From: Pezizomycotina sp. ARF18
Lineage: Eukaryota; Ascomycota
Length of the DNA stretch: 64,000 nt
Direction of reading: 5' to 3'
Assembly (NCBI GenBank): GCA_002224055.1
Contig: AZLU01000019.1
Span: 123,819 to 187,818, forward strand
Part shown: positions 1 through 12,341 of the stretch, one piece after another
How the letters are laid out: the number at the start of each line of letters is the position of its first letter
Position numbering within the stretch: the stretch's first letter is position 1
Position numbers and translations under genes: made by a program
Notes under the pieces: generated by a model
Seen by the model: only the letters and a program-made list of their open reading frames with translations
Told to the model about the DNA's origin: nothing
Database searches by the model: none

Positions 1-645
1 TAAGATCCCGGGAAAGCTCCTCGGCCGTCAAACCTCCAGTATGTCCCGCATTAACACAGCCTAAAACGGAACCATCTTTTTGTCAAGGCGTACACTGGTG
101 CGAAAACTGGTGCGAAAATCACACCAACATTTCCTCCCAGATTCAGAAAAAACCTCAGTACCAGCATTCACGCCTAATCACAATGCAGACCGGCCCAAAC
201 GATAGGCCAACACTAAGGAAAAACGTCACAGCCCGCCGAACTCTCTGAACTCCTCGAAGAAGAAGAGACTCGCCGGGAAGAAAGTAAGCACCTCCTGGCT
301 CTCCGCTCCGCAATGTACAGTCGAAATCAAGGAAGGATCGGCCATGAAACGACAAAAGCTAATTGACCTCACCGAAGACCAACTCCGAGTATTGGACCAA
401 TGGCTCAAGGAACAGCTTACCAGGGGTTTTATCCACCGCTCGAACTCCGAGTTCGCCTCCCCGTGTTCTTCGTCACCGACGGAAACATGCCCGGGCAAGG
501 AAGACCGAAGCAGCTCCGCCTCGTTATTGACTACAGGGCACTCAACGCCATCCGCAAGCAAGACCAGTACCCCGTTCCGTCTCTCGGCAGCTCATGAACC
601 GAGCCAACTCTCGGCAAGCTCACGTCCTGAAGAAGTTGGCCGCCG
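1..645 (+). mobile_element. Ty3/gypsy LTR-retrotransposon fragment (fossil, RT N-terminal part)
   Basis: The clearest part lies at about 344-640 and is the start of a Ty3/gypsy reverse transcriptase. The segment RGFIHRSNSEFASP is followed by FFVTDGN, then RLVIDYRALN and QYPVP, the usual order at the N-terminus of this family. Sequence before 344 has no clear domain and may belong to the same element, whose remainder would lie beyond the window edge. No LTR, integrase or capsid part is visible. The copy is broken and clearly old. It abuts a hypothetical coding region that starts near 648. Confidence 0.7.
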
Positions 646-647
646 AG

Positions 648-1551
648 ATGCACTCCAGCGAATCAAGCTTCTCCTGGCTCGACAGTGCCAAGAGGGAGGA
701 GATGTGGAGATCCATCAGGGGCTCAAAAATCGAGCTCGAGGAGGTAACTATCGACTTGATCTCCCCGGCGACATTGAAGTATCTGGCAACGCCTCTCGCG
801 GCGAACCTTTACCACCTATTCCTCCGCTTGCCGCAGAGTCCGCGGGATATGGGCATGGAGGCGAAAGAAGTCGACGACTTAGCGCGGGAATTTTACGGCG
901 CCGTGCTCCCGCTCATCATCACGCACATGGAAGTCCTGCTGGTCGGGTTTAACTATACACAACACCACTATGGCGGCGGCGGAAGCGGCGCCACAGAACT
1001 TATGGAACAAGCGACTAACATGTGTGCCGACTGGTCTCTCGGAATGCTAGCGGCGCAATTAGACCGTCTCCAGCCCAGAGTGCTACGGTACATCAACTTC
1101 ATGGAACCCCTCGACAGAGACAGGACCGGTGAAGCGCACGTAGCGCAGTTCATGAGCACACTCACGCGCCTGGTCAGCGTAAGCCCGAAGCTCGCGATCG
1201 TCGACGCGAATTTCTGGTACGACAAGAATAGATCGCTGAAGGCAAGGCTGCGAGAGATCTTAAAGGCGCTGATGACTGGACACCACTGGCACCCGCCGGA
1301 ATGACCCGTTGCATAAGAACGGCATGAAGTTAATCATCGAGACGGAGTCCCTCGAAGTTTTGTACGATGATGGGGTGATATACGGCTCCAAGCTCGGTTC
1401 CGGAAAGGAGAATCTACGCTACCGTATCGACACGACGTTGAAGTCAAAAGACGACCGCTGGGTTAGATATTTCGATCACCCGCTTCTGGATGTTCAGCTG
1501 GAGGAAGATACATTCGGTGAGGAAGATGATTCAGAAGAAGACGGTATTTGA
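648..1551 (+). CDS. Hypothetical fungal protein, about 300 aa, acidic C-terminus
   Basis: I do not recognise the family. A frame from an ATG at 648 encodes a helical protein of about 218 aa ending HHWHPPE. One base later, the next frame (from about 1300, N-D-P-L-H-K) continues with a coherent 80-residue stretch ending in an acidic tail (EEDDSEEDGI). Both parts are GC-rich with coding-like composition, so I read them as one gene interrupted by a single-base frame change near 1300. The 5' end touches the gypsy fragment, so the true start could lie upstream, or the gene may be truncated there. No signal peptide or membrane helix is seen. Confidence 0.5.
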
Positions 1552-3635
1552 AACCAAAAAAAATACACATGATGTCTTACTTATTGGGAGCTCTAACATA
1601 GCCGCAACAAGGCTTTTGGTCGGATTTGAATAAGATACTATTACACCGGGCATTGAATATGGACGGGACTTCTGGGTTTCTTTTGCCTTTTTTTTATCCT
1701 CCTATTTTACGTCACTACTTGATTAATATTATCGCCCCCTGTTCTCTCTTTTCTAGACGGAGGCGTTCAACATCGGCTAAGGAATATTATAACTCCGCAC
1801 CACTGCAGAGAAACATCTTATTTCACGCTCAAAAAACTAAAAATGCCCTTATGACTAAATATCGGGGAAACGCGTTTATTACACATAACATCAAGGTTTT
1901 AAGTGCATACATAGTATTAGAGATTACAAACATTTGGCTATTCATACTAGTAAAACACTTCACTGGCAATAGGTTTTACAGAGCCATCAGTAGAGTGACC
2001 CACAGTTAAAAAATGATCATGCATGACGGGGTAACCGTCCAAAAAATTTCAGACGAACAATAGTTCCCGGGCAAAAGCAGGCTCGTTCATATCTCACATC
2101 TTTAATTTTCATATTATGAGGGATATTGCAACACGTTAGGGCATGCGTTGTGGGTATATAAAGCCGGCCTTTTCCTATTCGTCTTTGAGTTGTCAAGCTT
2201 CTTGAGCTTCGTTATAATTCTACGTAGTATTGTGAAGATATAGACAAATTTCGTTATTAAACGTACAAGTATAACTTTCCATTCCAGTTTCATGCTTGAG
2301 CCGATTGAGACTTTTTAACTTGCTGAAGAAGGCTTAATGACGTTTAACATGGCCAGAAAGCGGCCGCTTCCCATTTGCTATGTACAGTATTACAAACACA
2401 GAATATATTTATGAAATCGTTTGTTGAAAAAGAACACCGTGAGTCTTCCGCAATTAGAAATTCTGTATTAACTCGTCACTTAGGGCAATAAATTAACAGA
2501 GATCCCACTAACGCTATTTGTCGAGAGGCAGTGCGCGGGCAATATGTTGCATGTTGGTTCTTTTAATATCGCGTCTGCCAGAAGCCTAGCGAAAAATGTT
2601 GGAAATATCTCACCGCGAGAAATACACGAAATTCTCGAAAGTCTTGGCCTGCAGCATGCATGCAGGGCCGCCGGGACATTTCCCACAAATTGCACGTGTA
2701 TTAGATCCGTGGATCCTTATAGGGCTGAGATATTTTGTCGACTTATGCCATATACTTGGACGACGGAAAGCTTCAATTCGATATTATTAAATAGCTAAAG
2801 ATGAAGCTTCAATTGTACCGAGGAGCTTTCCAGACCGGAGTGACCGCAGCTCTGTCAAACATCTGCTGTAGCTCTCCGGCAGTGTGATCTCTACTGATAG
2901 AGCCAAGCTCAAGGTAACTTCACTCTCAGGCCTCTATATCGCCCGACGCATATGGTTATGCAACTGCATCTCCAGAAGATCTTCATCTCGTTTATGCAAT
3001 GTAAAAGCAAGAAATGTTAGATTTTATAATTATATGAGCTGTCAGGCAGAGACTCCACATTCCTTGAAAATGTAACTCCGATAAGGGAACCTTGACGTGC
3101 GCCGATAAGCCCTACAAGTATAACCTCGTGCGACGTACGTCTACGTTTTCGGATCGGTCCATAAATGGCCGGTTCTAATTGACGCAGACAACTTTTCTAC
3201 CAACAGCGAAAGCCGGTCAGGAATGCCGAACCAACTATCGAAGCGATACCCGGCGGCGGACTATTTCGCTCGATCCAGATTGTAATTACATTTGAGCTGT
3301 CTAACAGGACAGAAGCCTCTGGCTCGCATTTTCGAGCTCTGGATACGAGTTTATTGACTTCCAACTTTCCAAAAATCACTTTATGCGATGCTTTTTTCAT
3401 GTTGGAGTTCCCCGGAATCGTGGGCGCCATTGTGCGTTGGCAATATTCGCTTCTGACAGCGCGACATTGCTATACGTCGGCTTCCGGCGATGTTTATAGG
3501 ATGATAGTGGAGAAGTCCAATTTCATGATATCGCGAGCCTGTCAGATTCACTATCTCGAGCTATATCGTAAAGACGAAGTTGGGAACTCGTTGCAATAAC
3601 TAACCTTAGGAGGTACCAAAAGGCAGCTCTGAATC
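1552..3635. other. Gene-poor stretch with an orphan TATA box
   Basis: Mostly AT-rich, with only short unsupported reading frames. A good TATA element (gggtatataaagccgg, about 2152-2167) has no convincing coding region downstream. Confidence 0.4.
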
Positions 3636-3637
3636 GT

Positions 3638-3646
3638 CTATAAAGG
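3638..3646 (+). promoter_or_regulatory. TATA box of the Gly-rich secreted protein gene
   Basis: The sequence gtctataaaggg lies about 180 bp before the ATG at 3823. The stretch between them is the CT/CA-rich purine-poor leader typical of strongly expressed fungal genes, ending in an A-rich context (taaaATG). Confidence 0.7.
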
Positions 3647-3822
3647 GAACCTCATCTCGCCCTTTTTCATCTCAACATCATCAGCATCACTCTCCAGTCT
3701 TCAGCTACTCCAGCATCCACTACACTCACTACAAATCTTCCAAATCATCACAATCTCTAATCAACACTCTCTCAACAAACCAAAACCAATTCTCTCTTTT
3801 TCAAAAACCAACTTAATTTAAA

Positions 3823-5084
3823 ATGTCTTCCTCCACCGTCTCCAAGAGCGTCCTTGTCGCCCTCGTCATGGCCTCCACCGCCTCCGTCAACGCCCTCCCC
3901 ATCACCTCCGCCGACTGCCTCAACCAGTACCCCATCTCCACCTACGAGCTCGCTTGCATTAAGCGCAACGAGCCTCCCTTTACCGTCGCCGGTAAGGCCT
4001 TCGTCGCCTGCCTCTCCAACCTCGTCGGCAACGGTCAGACCATCACCAACGACAACGGCTTCAACTTCCTCGGCCTCGGCGGGCGCAACGGCTTCGGTGG
4101 CGCCGAGGACGCCGTCCGCGATGGAGCTAACGCTTTCGTCGACGGAGTCACCGACGCCGGTCGCGTGACTGCTGATGCCGCGCTCGCGGCTGTTCAGGGT
4201 ACTCTCGGCGTCGCTGGTCTCGCGGCTGAATTCGTCGACCCCAGGCAGCTTACCCGCTCCGGAAGCGCTGGTGGCTTTCCCGGTGGTGATGCCTTTGCTG
4301 ATGCTCTCGGTTTCTTGAACGGCGGCTCTGGTAACGGGGCGCTAGGAGGGCGGGAGCGGCTGGAATTGCGGGAAATGCTGCGGCTAATGCCGCTGGAAAC
4401 TTCGGTGGAAATGCGGCTGGAAACATCGTCAGCGACGCCGCGGGTATCATCGGCGGTGGCGGCATTGGCGGTAACGCCGCTGGTAACTTCGCCGAAACGC
4501 CGCTGGCAATGCCGCTGGTAACATCATCAGCGATGCCGCAGGTATCATCGGTGGCGGACTCGGCGGTGGCATTGGCGGTAACGCGGCTGGTAGCCTCGCT
4601 GGCAACGCTGGACCGGTATCCGAGGCAGCGCTGGAATCGAGGCAGCATTGGCGGCAACGCTGGAGCTGGAATTGGTGCAGGATCGGTGGAAGCATCGGCG
4701 GCAATGCCGGAGCTGGAATCGTCGGAAGGGCAGGCACCGCCGGTGCTGCTTGGCAGGGCGTTGCTCAGGGCGCTACTCAGGGTGCCGCTCAGGGTGCCGC
4801 CAGTGGCAGCTTTAACTTCGGCGGTGCTAGCATCGGCGGAAGCTTCGTTGGCAACGGTGGTATCTCTGGCCGTGTTACCGGAAACATCAACGGAGGTCGC
4901 GGTGGTATCGCTGGTGCCGCTCAGGTGCCGCTACTGGCGCGATCGCCCGCGCTGATCTCAGGCTGCTGCTCAGATTGCTGGAGCTAGCAACAACGGCGCT
5001 GGTCTCTCCAACCTTGCTGGTTTCGCGAGCGAGGAAGTCCCCGCCGCTACTAAACTGGTGACTACTAAACTGCTAGTAAAATGA
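3823..5084 (+). CDS. Secreted Gly/Asn/Ala-rich repeat protein (reading frame interrupted)
   Basis: The product starts with a clear signal peptide (about 24 residues, cleavage near VNA-LPITS) followed by a short cysteine-containing region (DCLNQYP, YELACIKR, FVACL). It then becomes a long Gly/Asn/Ala repeat with units such as GGNAAGN, SDAAGIIGGG and GGNAGAGIG. The initial frame runs to 4521, but the Gly/Asn/Ala repeat switches frame at about 4345. The next frames continue the same repeat style to GLSNLAGFASEEV and a stop at 5084. I therefore read one gene of about 420 aa with several one-base frame changes in the GC-rich repeat. It has no recognised enzyme domain; a structural wall or surface-coat role is a guess. 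The CT-rich leader and TATA box suggest strong expression. Confidence 0.7.
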
Positions 5085-5512
5085 CTACCTCAGTTAGCAT
5101 GATCCTCCCTTAAGAGCCTAATATTTGATATTGATAATAATGGTCTCCTTTCAAGTTCTTCGCCTTATGCTTTTCCATCTATTTATTTTAGTGTTCTATA
5201 TCGCTCCGATAGGAGGTGTAATTCCCATGTCTACTGGGCCTTTCTCCTAGTAAGGCTTTAGGCATAGTAATATATAATAGTTTTTCCCTTCCACACGAAT
5301 TTACCGAGATTTGCAGAAACCGACTCTGACTACTAGACAACGCAACCATCTGAAACATGTAGCAGCGTGTAGCGTGTAGACACTTCTATCGCTTAAATCT
5401 CTATATTCTTAGCAATTTGAATTAGATTTCGTAAGCTTTAGCTACAGGGATCTAGCAGCTAAAACGCCCTCTTCTTTCGGAATCTAGCCTACCTACACGA
5501 AACCGGTCACAA
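5085..5512. other. Intergenic, 3' region of the Gly-rich gene
   Basis: AT-rich, no coding signal seen; probably 3' UTR and the promoter of the protease remnant. Confidence 0.4.
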
Positions 5513-7475
5513 ATGCTGATGACCACGAAAGCAATTCTGCTAGCTCTATCCACCTCTTATTTCCTCAACGGTTCCGTAGCCCTTCCTCACCCTACTTGTG
5601 GCGTCACCGGCAAGGGTCAAAAAGGTCAAGACCGCTAGCGGCTAAGTCCGGAGAATCTAATACTGCAACAGCTGCTCACAAAGGAGCGGGGAAGTCGTTC
5701 ACGATTGAGTTGACCCAGATCGATCCCAGGGAACTGTTCACCGGCAAACCGGGTTCACCTACGGTGTCCGACGGCGGGAGCCCTTCGAAATCTGGGGCAG
5801 CTGGTAGCCATGTCAGTCGTTAAAGGCGCCAGCGTCGGGACGAATGCGTAAACCCGTCGGCATCGAAGACCGGCAACGGCAGACACAACTCGCCTTCACA
5901 AGCCTCACACGAATGCAAGCGTGGTTTTGAACAACTCGATAAAAGGAACCCGACCGCGGCCGCCGCGATTAGAAGACCAGAAGGTTGAAGACGTTTTGAA
6001 GGAGGTGCCACGGTACTTCGCCAACTTTCAAATGCAGCATAAACGTTCAGTTTGATCCTCGACACCACTTCTAAGGATACCTGCGTGTTTTCCAATCTGA
6101 CAGTGCACAAGGAGGATACTGATGTTCAGAAAATTGGTCAGGGATCCGAAGACACCAGTACTACGAATATCCACATTCAAAGGCAGCTGTGGCACAGGGT
6201 ATCACGTACGACCCCCATGGGAGGTAGAAGGCTTCTTGGGAATCTTTTTAGACCTACACTGGACCTGTTGCTTGGGAGGACGTTGCAGTTGGCGGCACGT
6301 ACATCTGGAATCAGGCCTTCGCCTGCGTTGCATAGACGTACCACGATGCTCCAAGGGGCAGCAGGTACACTGAGAATTATAAGGATCCACACGACGGCGT
6401 TTTGGGCCTAGGTGTCTGGCGACTGGCCCAACATGACGGTATCATGACTGGAAATCCACCGAAAGCACAGCCAAACCTTATGGCAAACGCTTTACAGCAG
6501 TGACTTATCAGCGACTCAATTTCAAGATTGACCCGTAGAGATGGAACGACCCGCACTAAAGGAAGTCTACGCTGATGTTGGAAAATGCCCTGCGAGGAAG
6601 GCGGACGGAGCCACGAGTGGGTGAAGCTCAGCACTGACGACGCGGCCGCTACCATTTGACTTTAACGATAAAAGTCTGGACCTACCGCTTCTATCGATAC
6701 TTCGACTGCATGGCTAAACGTGACAAAGTCGCGGCCAACTCGTACTTCATGAAATTGCAAGGATGGGGGTGCCGCTTTCATGGGATGCCGGCATTTGGCA
6801 TTTTGCGTTTTACTGCGCCGCTATGGGCATCTCACGCAGCTGCCAGACTTCGAATTTAAGATGAACGGCAAGGAAGTCATCATCTCCGGCCGCCAGATGA
6901 TCAACTTTCGCGGTGTTCAAGAACAAGAGCACGCGCGTCACTACGAGATCTGCTATATTTCTTTGCGAGTAGACGCTACTAGCAAAATATCTATCGGCAT
7001 CCCCTTCTTTCATTCGCACATGGTCTGCTTTAATCAAGGTGTACCGGCCCGAACCGGCCCGATGATCACTTGGTGCACCAAGAACGACGCACCCGCTCCG
7101 AAGAGAGACTTGGCCAACCCGCCATTCTTGGGCACCACAAGAAGACCGAAGACACCCCCGACACAGGAACTACCTGATTCCATCTTCGACATGGAATACA
7201 GCAAGCAACCCCGCCCGAGCTTCCATAGGTTCGCCGGTCGTGCCCGTAGACGTGCTGATGAAACAGCCACAGAAGCACGTGGCAGAAAGCGCCGGCGTTT
7301 ATCCCTACATTGCTCCGGGAAGAAAGCTCAGCTACGACAAAGCTGGCAGCACTCAGTCCGCTCCCAGCGTCCCATAGATGGACCTTTTCCCGCCACTCGA
7401 CGAAGACAAAGCCTCTTGCGAAAGACACACGGGTGCGCCTCTCGGACACACCGCTGCCTCCTACCACAATCTAAC
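5513..7475 (+). pseudogene. Pepsin-like aspartic protease (family A1) remnant
   Basis: A signal peptide starts at 5513 (MLMTTKAILLALSTSYFL, ending near SVA-LPHP). Propeptide-like sequence GKSFTIELTQIDP follows at about 5690. The N-lobe follows with YFANF, LILDTTSKD (about 6053-6079, equivalent to the DTGSSD active site), VAVGGTYIWNQAFA (about 6276), DGVLGLG (about 6393) and PKAQPNLMANAL. The C-lobe shows SIDTSTAWL (about 6689-6715, the second active-site Asp), LPDFEF, ISGRQMINF and IGIPFFHSHMVCFN (about 6990-7035). A low-complexity tail follows. Fungal homologues are about 400 aa and secreted, cutting extracellular protein. Both catalytic Asp are kept, but the following Gly is T or S. The pieces lie in several frames with internal stops, so the locus looks dead, unless it is a badly base-called multi-exon gene. 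Confidence 0.7.
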
Positions 7476-7759
7476 TCACGCGTTCTTTTATATACTTGGA
7501 TATATATTAGATATATGGTTTATTTATTTATTTCGTTTAGATCCTCCTATTTCGCGTTCTTCTACTATTTGCTTCGCTTTAACTTTTTTATAATATCGCG
7601 TTAATATTATGCTAGTGGCGCTTGTTTTAGTACACATAAGGTTTTCTGTTATTATTATGTCTATGAAATCACTAGCTTTCAAACCATTCCAAGGAACAGG
7701 GCTCTAAGTCTATTTATATGCGCATTGACCATACTGCGCATGTATGCGCGATCTCCATT

Positions 7760-9140
7760 TTCAGGCTATCGGGGTATTTTCTGTCCATTCTGAACAAATA
7801 CTCACCGAGCGACGACGCTTTCGATTCCCAGAGCCGTTCGCACCTTTGCTCCTGCCATCACCCTCTTCCTCCAGATCCTCTGCACCAGCTCGCACATCGT
7901 CACTCCGCCTACGACGAGCTTCAACTTTCTTCCGGTTCCTTACAGAACTTGCAGTACCTCATAGCCGAGCTCATACCTAACCGTCATAACCTTCATAATC
8001 ATCATCGTAACCGTACCTCCCCGCGCTGATAAAGCTATGCAAACCCCTGTATGTATATTTCGTATCTTCGTCAAAGGCACCGCGAGGCTTTACGAGACTG
8101 TGCACGAGTCCTGTGCAGTCGACGTCCTCCACCAGCCATTTCTACTTTCCAAAGCAAGATTTTGGCGTTCTAAATGGCGCATATGGCGCTGCGCGCGCGA
8201 TCATTACGTCTCTGAGCGGCGTTGCTATGTGGAACATGTTGAGGTTCGCTCGTACCCATCGAAGAAACTCCCGGCCGAGTTTTTCTCCCTTTTTGTGGGC
8301 GCAGGCGCGTTCGGAGACGCAGAGGAGCATCAGCGTCGTGAAACTTATTGAGCACCTGCTCTAAAAGCTCTATCTCTTCATATGTCGCGGCTTCCCCAGC
8401 GGCCGACGCCATCTTCTGACCTGATACGGCACCGCGAACTATTCTGCCGCCGTACCACGCATTTCCGTCCATCGTAATCGCCAATCCAGGCCGTCCGATG
8501 TAACCAGTCCTGCAGTACCACCTGGATCCGATACAGACTGGTGGTTAAGTATGTACCACCTCCTTCAGATTCGGTAGTAATACCGTCTCTCCGTCGTCGC
8601 TGGTAAGTGGATCCAAAAGCACGAGCGCTTCGTCCGTCACAAGCCCCTTGGTTGCAGCGGTTCGTTGATCTCGAGGTACTCTAGCTTACGTGCATGCTTC
8701 AACAACGCTGTAAAAGCCGTGTCGTTCACCTCTGTCGCGCCGTCAAGGACTAATATTTTTCGGTTTGGGCTTTTCGTGGCTAGTGCTTCGATAGATGCTG
8801 GAAGGATCTGGTTACTGTTCCCGCCGGTCGTGAAAACTTCTAGAGATCGCCAGCTGGGTTGGCTATAGTGGCGATGTGCTCCGACTGGATGTGGAAATCG
8901 GTGTCGACGGATACTTTACGTGGTAGTGGTTGGATAGCGCTTAGGCGTTCTGACAGCTCGGCTACATCGCAAGACGTGTGGATGGATAGTGTCTCCGACG
9001 AAGTATGGAGATTGAGTAGCGGTGAGAGTCGTAAGGCACGTACTCTCTCGAAGATGCTGATGCCATTGCTTCATGGACTTTCATGTTCGGTATCCGTGAT
9101 TGTATCAGAAAAATATTATGTAGGTATGAAAGGGTAGAAA
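7760..9140 (-). pseudogene. Leucine-rich F-box-like protein remnant
   Basis: Read on the minus strand from about 9140, the sequence gives RVRALRLSPLLNLH, DVAELSERLSAIQPLP and DFHIQSEHIATIANP. It goes on with SPNRKILVLDGATEVND, LLKHARKLEYLEINEP and LLPNLKEVV, a spacing of leucine-rich blocks typical of fungal F-box/LRR proteins. Further on come TYEEIELLEQVLNKF and, near 7820-7930, a basic C-terminus (EARRRR, NRKRRRS). No clear F-box is visible at the N-terminus. The blocks lie in different frames (changes near 8840, 8660 and 8560), so the gene is broken or mis-sequenced. Family assignment is by repeat style only. Confidence 0.4.
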
Positions 9141-9905
9141 TATGAGAAGTTCAATAAGAAATGGCGTGAAGGACGAGCTCAAGTAAAGTTAAAAGGAAAT
9201 TGTTATTAAACTCTATCGCTAGAACCTTCTTACTAAGGTTCCATAATATAAGTATAGAAGCTATCGAACTTTATCCGTTCTACATATGGAAGTTCGAGGC
9301 TACGCTATATTTTTATGTAGAACCACTACCAAGAGGCTCTAACATAAACTGCGATCAAGCAGGAAAAATATAGGATGAGACTCATGGAACGGTCATGGGA
9401 TGAGTAATTTTCATATACCAGATACCACGAATGGACTGGGATACATATACTGCATTCACGAGCAAGTCGGCGTTTATCATGATTAGTAGCCATCTGGGTC
9501 TGTCGATATCAGGGTATAGAGTTGACTTCGTCACGATCAAAAGCGTTTCTGGCTTGAGCAAGAGATTTTGGGCCTACTATCAAGATGTATATTAGATTAT
9601 GTGCTACCATATCCCCGCAGGGGTATAATGAGCTTTTAGAGGTGGGGAAAAACGCTCAAATGGGTCGGTCTAGGATTGAATGGGATCGTAATGGAGGACC
9701 CAAGGCTGTGGACGCATTTCAGCTAAAAGATGAACAAGGCTGGCTTGTACATAGAATGAGGGGGTTGCATCCATTTCAGTCATAGTTACCCTCCTTTTAA
9801 AAAGTTAAGAAAACGAACCACATAAAACCGTAATCGCTTTTTCTCGAATGATTCTTCGATTACGGGAACCTTTTCTTTAAAAAACTCCCTTATTCCCACA
9901 ACGAA
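9141..9905. other. Intergenic, no supported gene
   Basis: Short unsupported frames only (one of 66 codons at 9585-9785); AT-rich around 9180-9320. Confidence 0.4.
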
Positions 9906-10652
9906 ATGGATTACACTATGGACTACGATGACTTTTCAGATGACGATTACTTTGATGGCCTTTCGACATATGGACCTAAGCAGCACTCCGCTTATCGAAG
10001 CCGTGCGCGCAAAAGATGCGGAGAAGGTGCGGAGGCTGCTCAACGACGGCGCAAATATAAACGCTCGCGATGGTCAGGCACGAAATGCCCTTCAGGTTGC
10101 CGCGTCAGTTCGGGACGAAAATGATGAGATACTCAAAATTCTTCTCGATCGCGGCGCGGATCCGAACGGTCCAAGCGGGCCGGTATTCGCAATGCGCTCG
10201 AGTGTGCTGCGCGGGCTGGAACGTTAGCGGTCTTCGCGTTCTTTTCGCCTACGGAGCTACGTGCGATAGCAAGTACGGACGGCCGCTGCAAGAAGCTGCG
10301 GATGTCGGACAGGTCGGAGCGGTAAAATTGCTCCTCAACAAGGGGCAGACGCGAATCCACCGGAAGCTCGGGTATGCACGGATACCCTTTGCAAGCGGGG
10401 GCTCAGTACGGTAACAGGAAGTCGTGCAGCTTCTCCTAGATGCGGGAGCGAATGTGAACGCGGTCGGAGGTTATCATGGCACGCGTTGCAGGCCGCGCTC
10501 GTACGGGCGGGAGAATCTGGTCAAGCTCTTGTTGGAGCACGGGCGGACGTTAACATTCAGGCGGCGTGTATAAGAACCCGCTGGAATCTGCAGTCAAGAG
10601 GGGTTATGAGAATGTAGCTAAAATGCTGCGAGAAGCTGGTGCTAAGGAGTAG
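9906..10652 (+). CDS. Ankyrin-repeat protein (frame interrupted)
   Basis: An acidic N-terminus (MDYTMDYDDFSDDD) is followed by at least five ankyrin repeats. From 9970 these read TPLIEAVRAKDAEKVRRLL and DGANINARDGQ, NALQVAASV with LLDRGADPNGP, GRPLQEAADVGQVGAVKLL, VVQLLLDAGANVNAVGG, and a last repeat NPLESAVKRGYENVAKML ending GAKE with a stop at 10652. Hallmarks are the LL-x2-GA-x-(I/V)-N turns. Fungal proteins of this kind are protein-interaction modules, often NLR fragments or effector-like; no other domain is seen here. The repeats occupy different frames (changes near 10190, 10380 and 10470), with single-base shifts rather than large deletions. Confidence 0.7.
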
Positions 10653-11745
10653 GATAGCAGACAAATTTTCCCTCTTGTGCTTGTTTTTTGGGAGGAGAAA
10701 TGGTATCCAGTGCTACTATACACGATAATATAATCGGTAGCCAGAAGGGTTCACCAGAATGGAAAAAAAAAAATCAATAATTCAATTAATAAGTAGTATA
10801 GCAAGGTCTAGGAGAACGAACACATTGATCAACGCAAGGATAGTAGTATCAAAGAAGCATTTGAATAAATACCACCATAGATAAGAACATGTGTACATGG
10901 AGGATGGAGGAGATCAATATTAGGAGCAGTATCCAAAAAAAAAAAAAAAAAAAAAAAACACAGAGCTATTAGGTAATTGGGAAGCGTAGACAATACCCAA
11001 AAACCAAAACACTATAAAGCGTCTATCTCCCTCCAAAAGTCTATATATTAACGATGGTTCAAAATGTAAATGATCGCATAGGGTATGAAAAATACGGGGA
11101 ATTGCGATATTAGTTATACTTTCAAACTATCTGTCGTTATAAATTGGCGAAAAGACCCAGACTCTCCGCGTAATCAAATCGTAACATTTTTAGAAACCGG
11201 CGCTGAGGCATCTAAAGCACGTGTCCCTATTTTGGGATCAGGAACAATCCTATCACAGTTTGCACAATAGCCATGGCGGCAAATATTGAAGCTGGCAAAT
11301 AAAAAAATCTTCCCGTTAGCACGAGTTGCATAAAGCACGGAAAGCCCTGATTTCGCACAATAAATTCCCCGCTGATCTGCTTAAAGGGAAATTGGGCACC
11401 TTACAAATGGATAGGAGGCACCTGCTGGCAACGTAGGCAGACCTTTGATTGGATTGAACGCAAGCTGGCAGAAATGAATGTTATCGGGATTTATTAGGCT
11501 GTCACACGAACTGCAATATCCATGTCGCACGATAAGAACTTGAGCTGAGATTCTCATTAGTCCAGGACCTTGGATGTCTCAGGCGTCTTGAAATATATGA
11601 CGATACGGATGTGATGTTTACCTAATATCGGGATAGTTGATACGACAAAGCAAGCATAAATCAAGCGGGGGCGGAACACCACCTTCCGATGAATTATGGG
11701 CATTGTGAAGCTTCGCCGCGGTGAAGGGCTCTAGGGAGACTGCCG
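10653..11745. other. Intergenic with poly(A) tract
   Basis: Contains a run of 24 A at 10935-10958; otherwise no coding, tRNA or repeat signal recognised. Confidence 0.5.
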
Positions 11746-12341
11746 TTATGCCAACGCTCGGGCGGACTTGCAGGCGGGCTTAATACCCGTAGCGGTTTGA
11801 GTCTCATCGATCCGAGGAAGCACATTGGGGAGGACTGGCCAGGAACCGGGGGGAGGGCCACTGCCATAACCAGGAGAACCGAAGGTCATGGACCTTGCGG
11901 GGCCATTCGGGGAAGAAACTGGCTGCCCGGTGGGGGAAATGAGGTGGTGGTTGGCCAGGATTGAAATTGTTATTCTGGCCCTGGTTCTGGAATCCCGGAG
12001 GAGGGCCACCGGCGTTCTGGTTCCACTGCTGCTGCGGTGTTGAGTACTATTGATGAAACCGCCGTTTGGATTTTGCGCTGGCTGGCCGTTGAACGCAGCA
12101 TTCCCTCTAGAAGACATCCAAGTTAGTGGAACCACGAAACGTGACTTTACGACAAAATGTATCCCATGGATTGCGGATCCATTCGCCACAGGATTGGAAA
12201 GACTTACTCGGGATTCTTTTTGGCCCATTTCTTGAAGTTGACACCTTATCAATGGCCCTGTTCAGATTCCGAAACTTTATTGCCGGCTTCGGACCATCTC
12301 TTCTTGGCCGCTTGATCTTCATTACTGTAATCGTCCGTCAT
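11746..12341 (-). CDS. Low-complexity Q/N/G/P-rich protein, degraded or mis-framed
   Basis: A minus-strand ATG at 12341 gives a charged start (MTDDYSNEDQAAKKRW). Later segments read AFNGQPAQNPNGGF and then, one frame over, QQQWNQNAGGPPPGFQNQGQ and NNNFNPGQPPPHF. This is glutamine/asparagine-rich prion-like composition. The stop of the longest frame is at 11746. No family is recognised. The repeat composition continues across frame changes, so I treat the pieces as one gene, with low certainty. Confidence 0.35.

Noticed and set aside
1626-2009. 127-codon frame in AT-rich DNA
   Set aside because: Composition is non-coding and there is no domain or splice context; chance frame.
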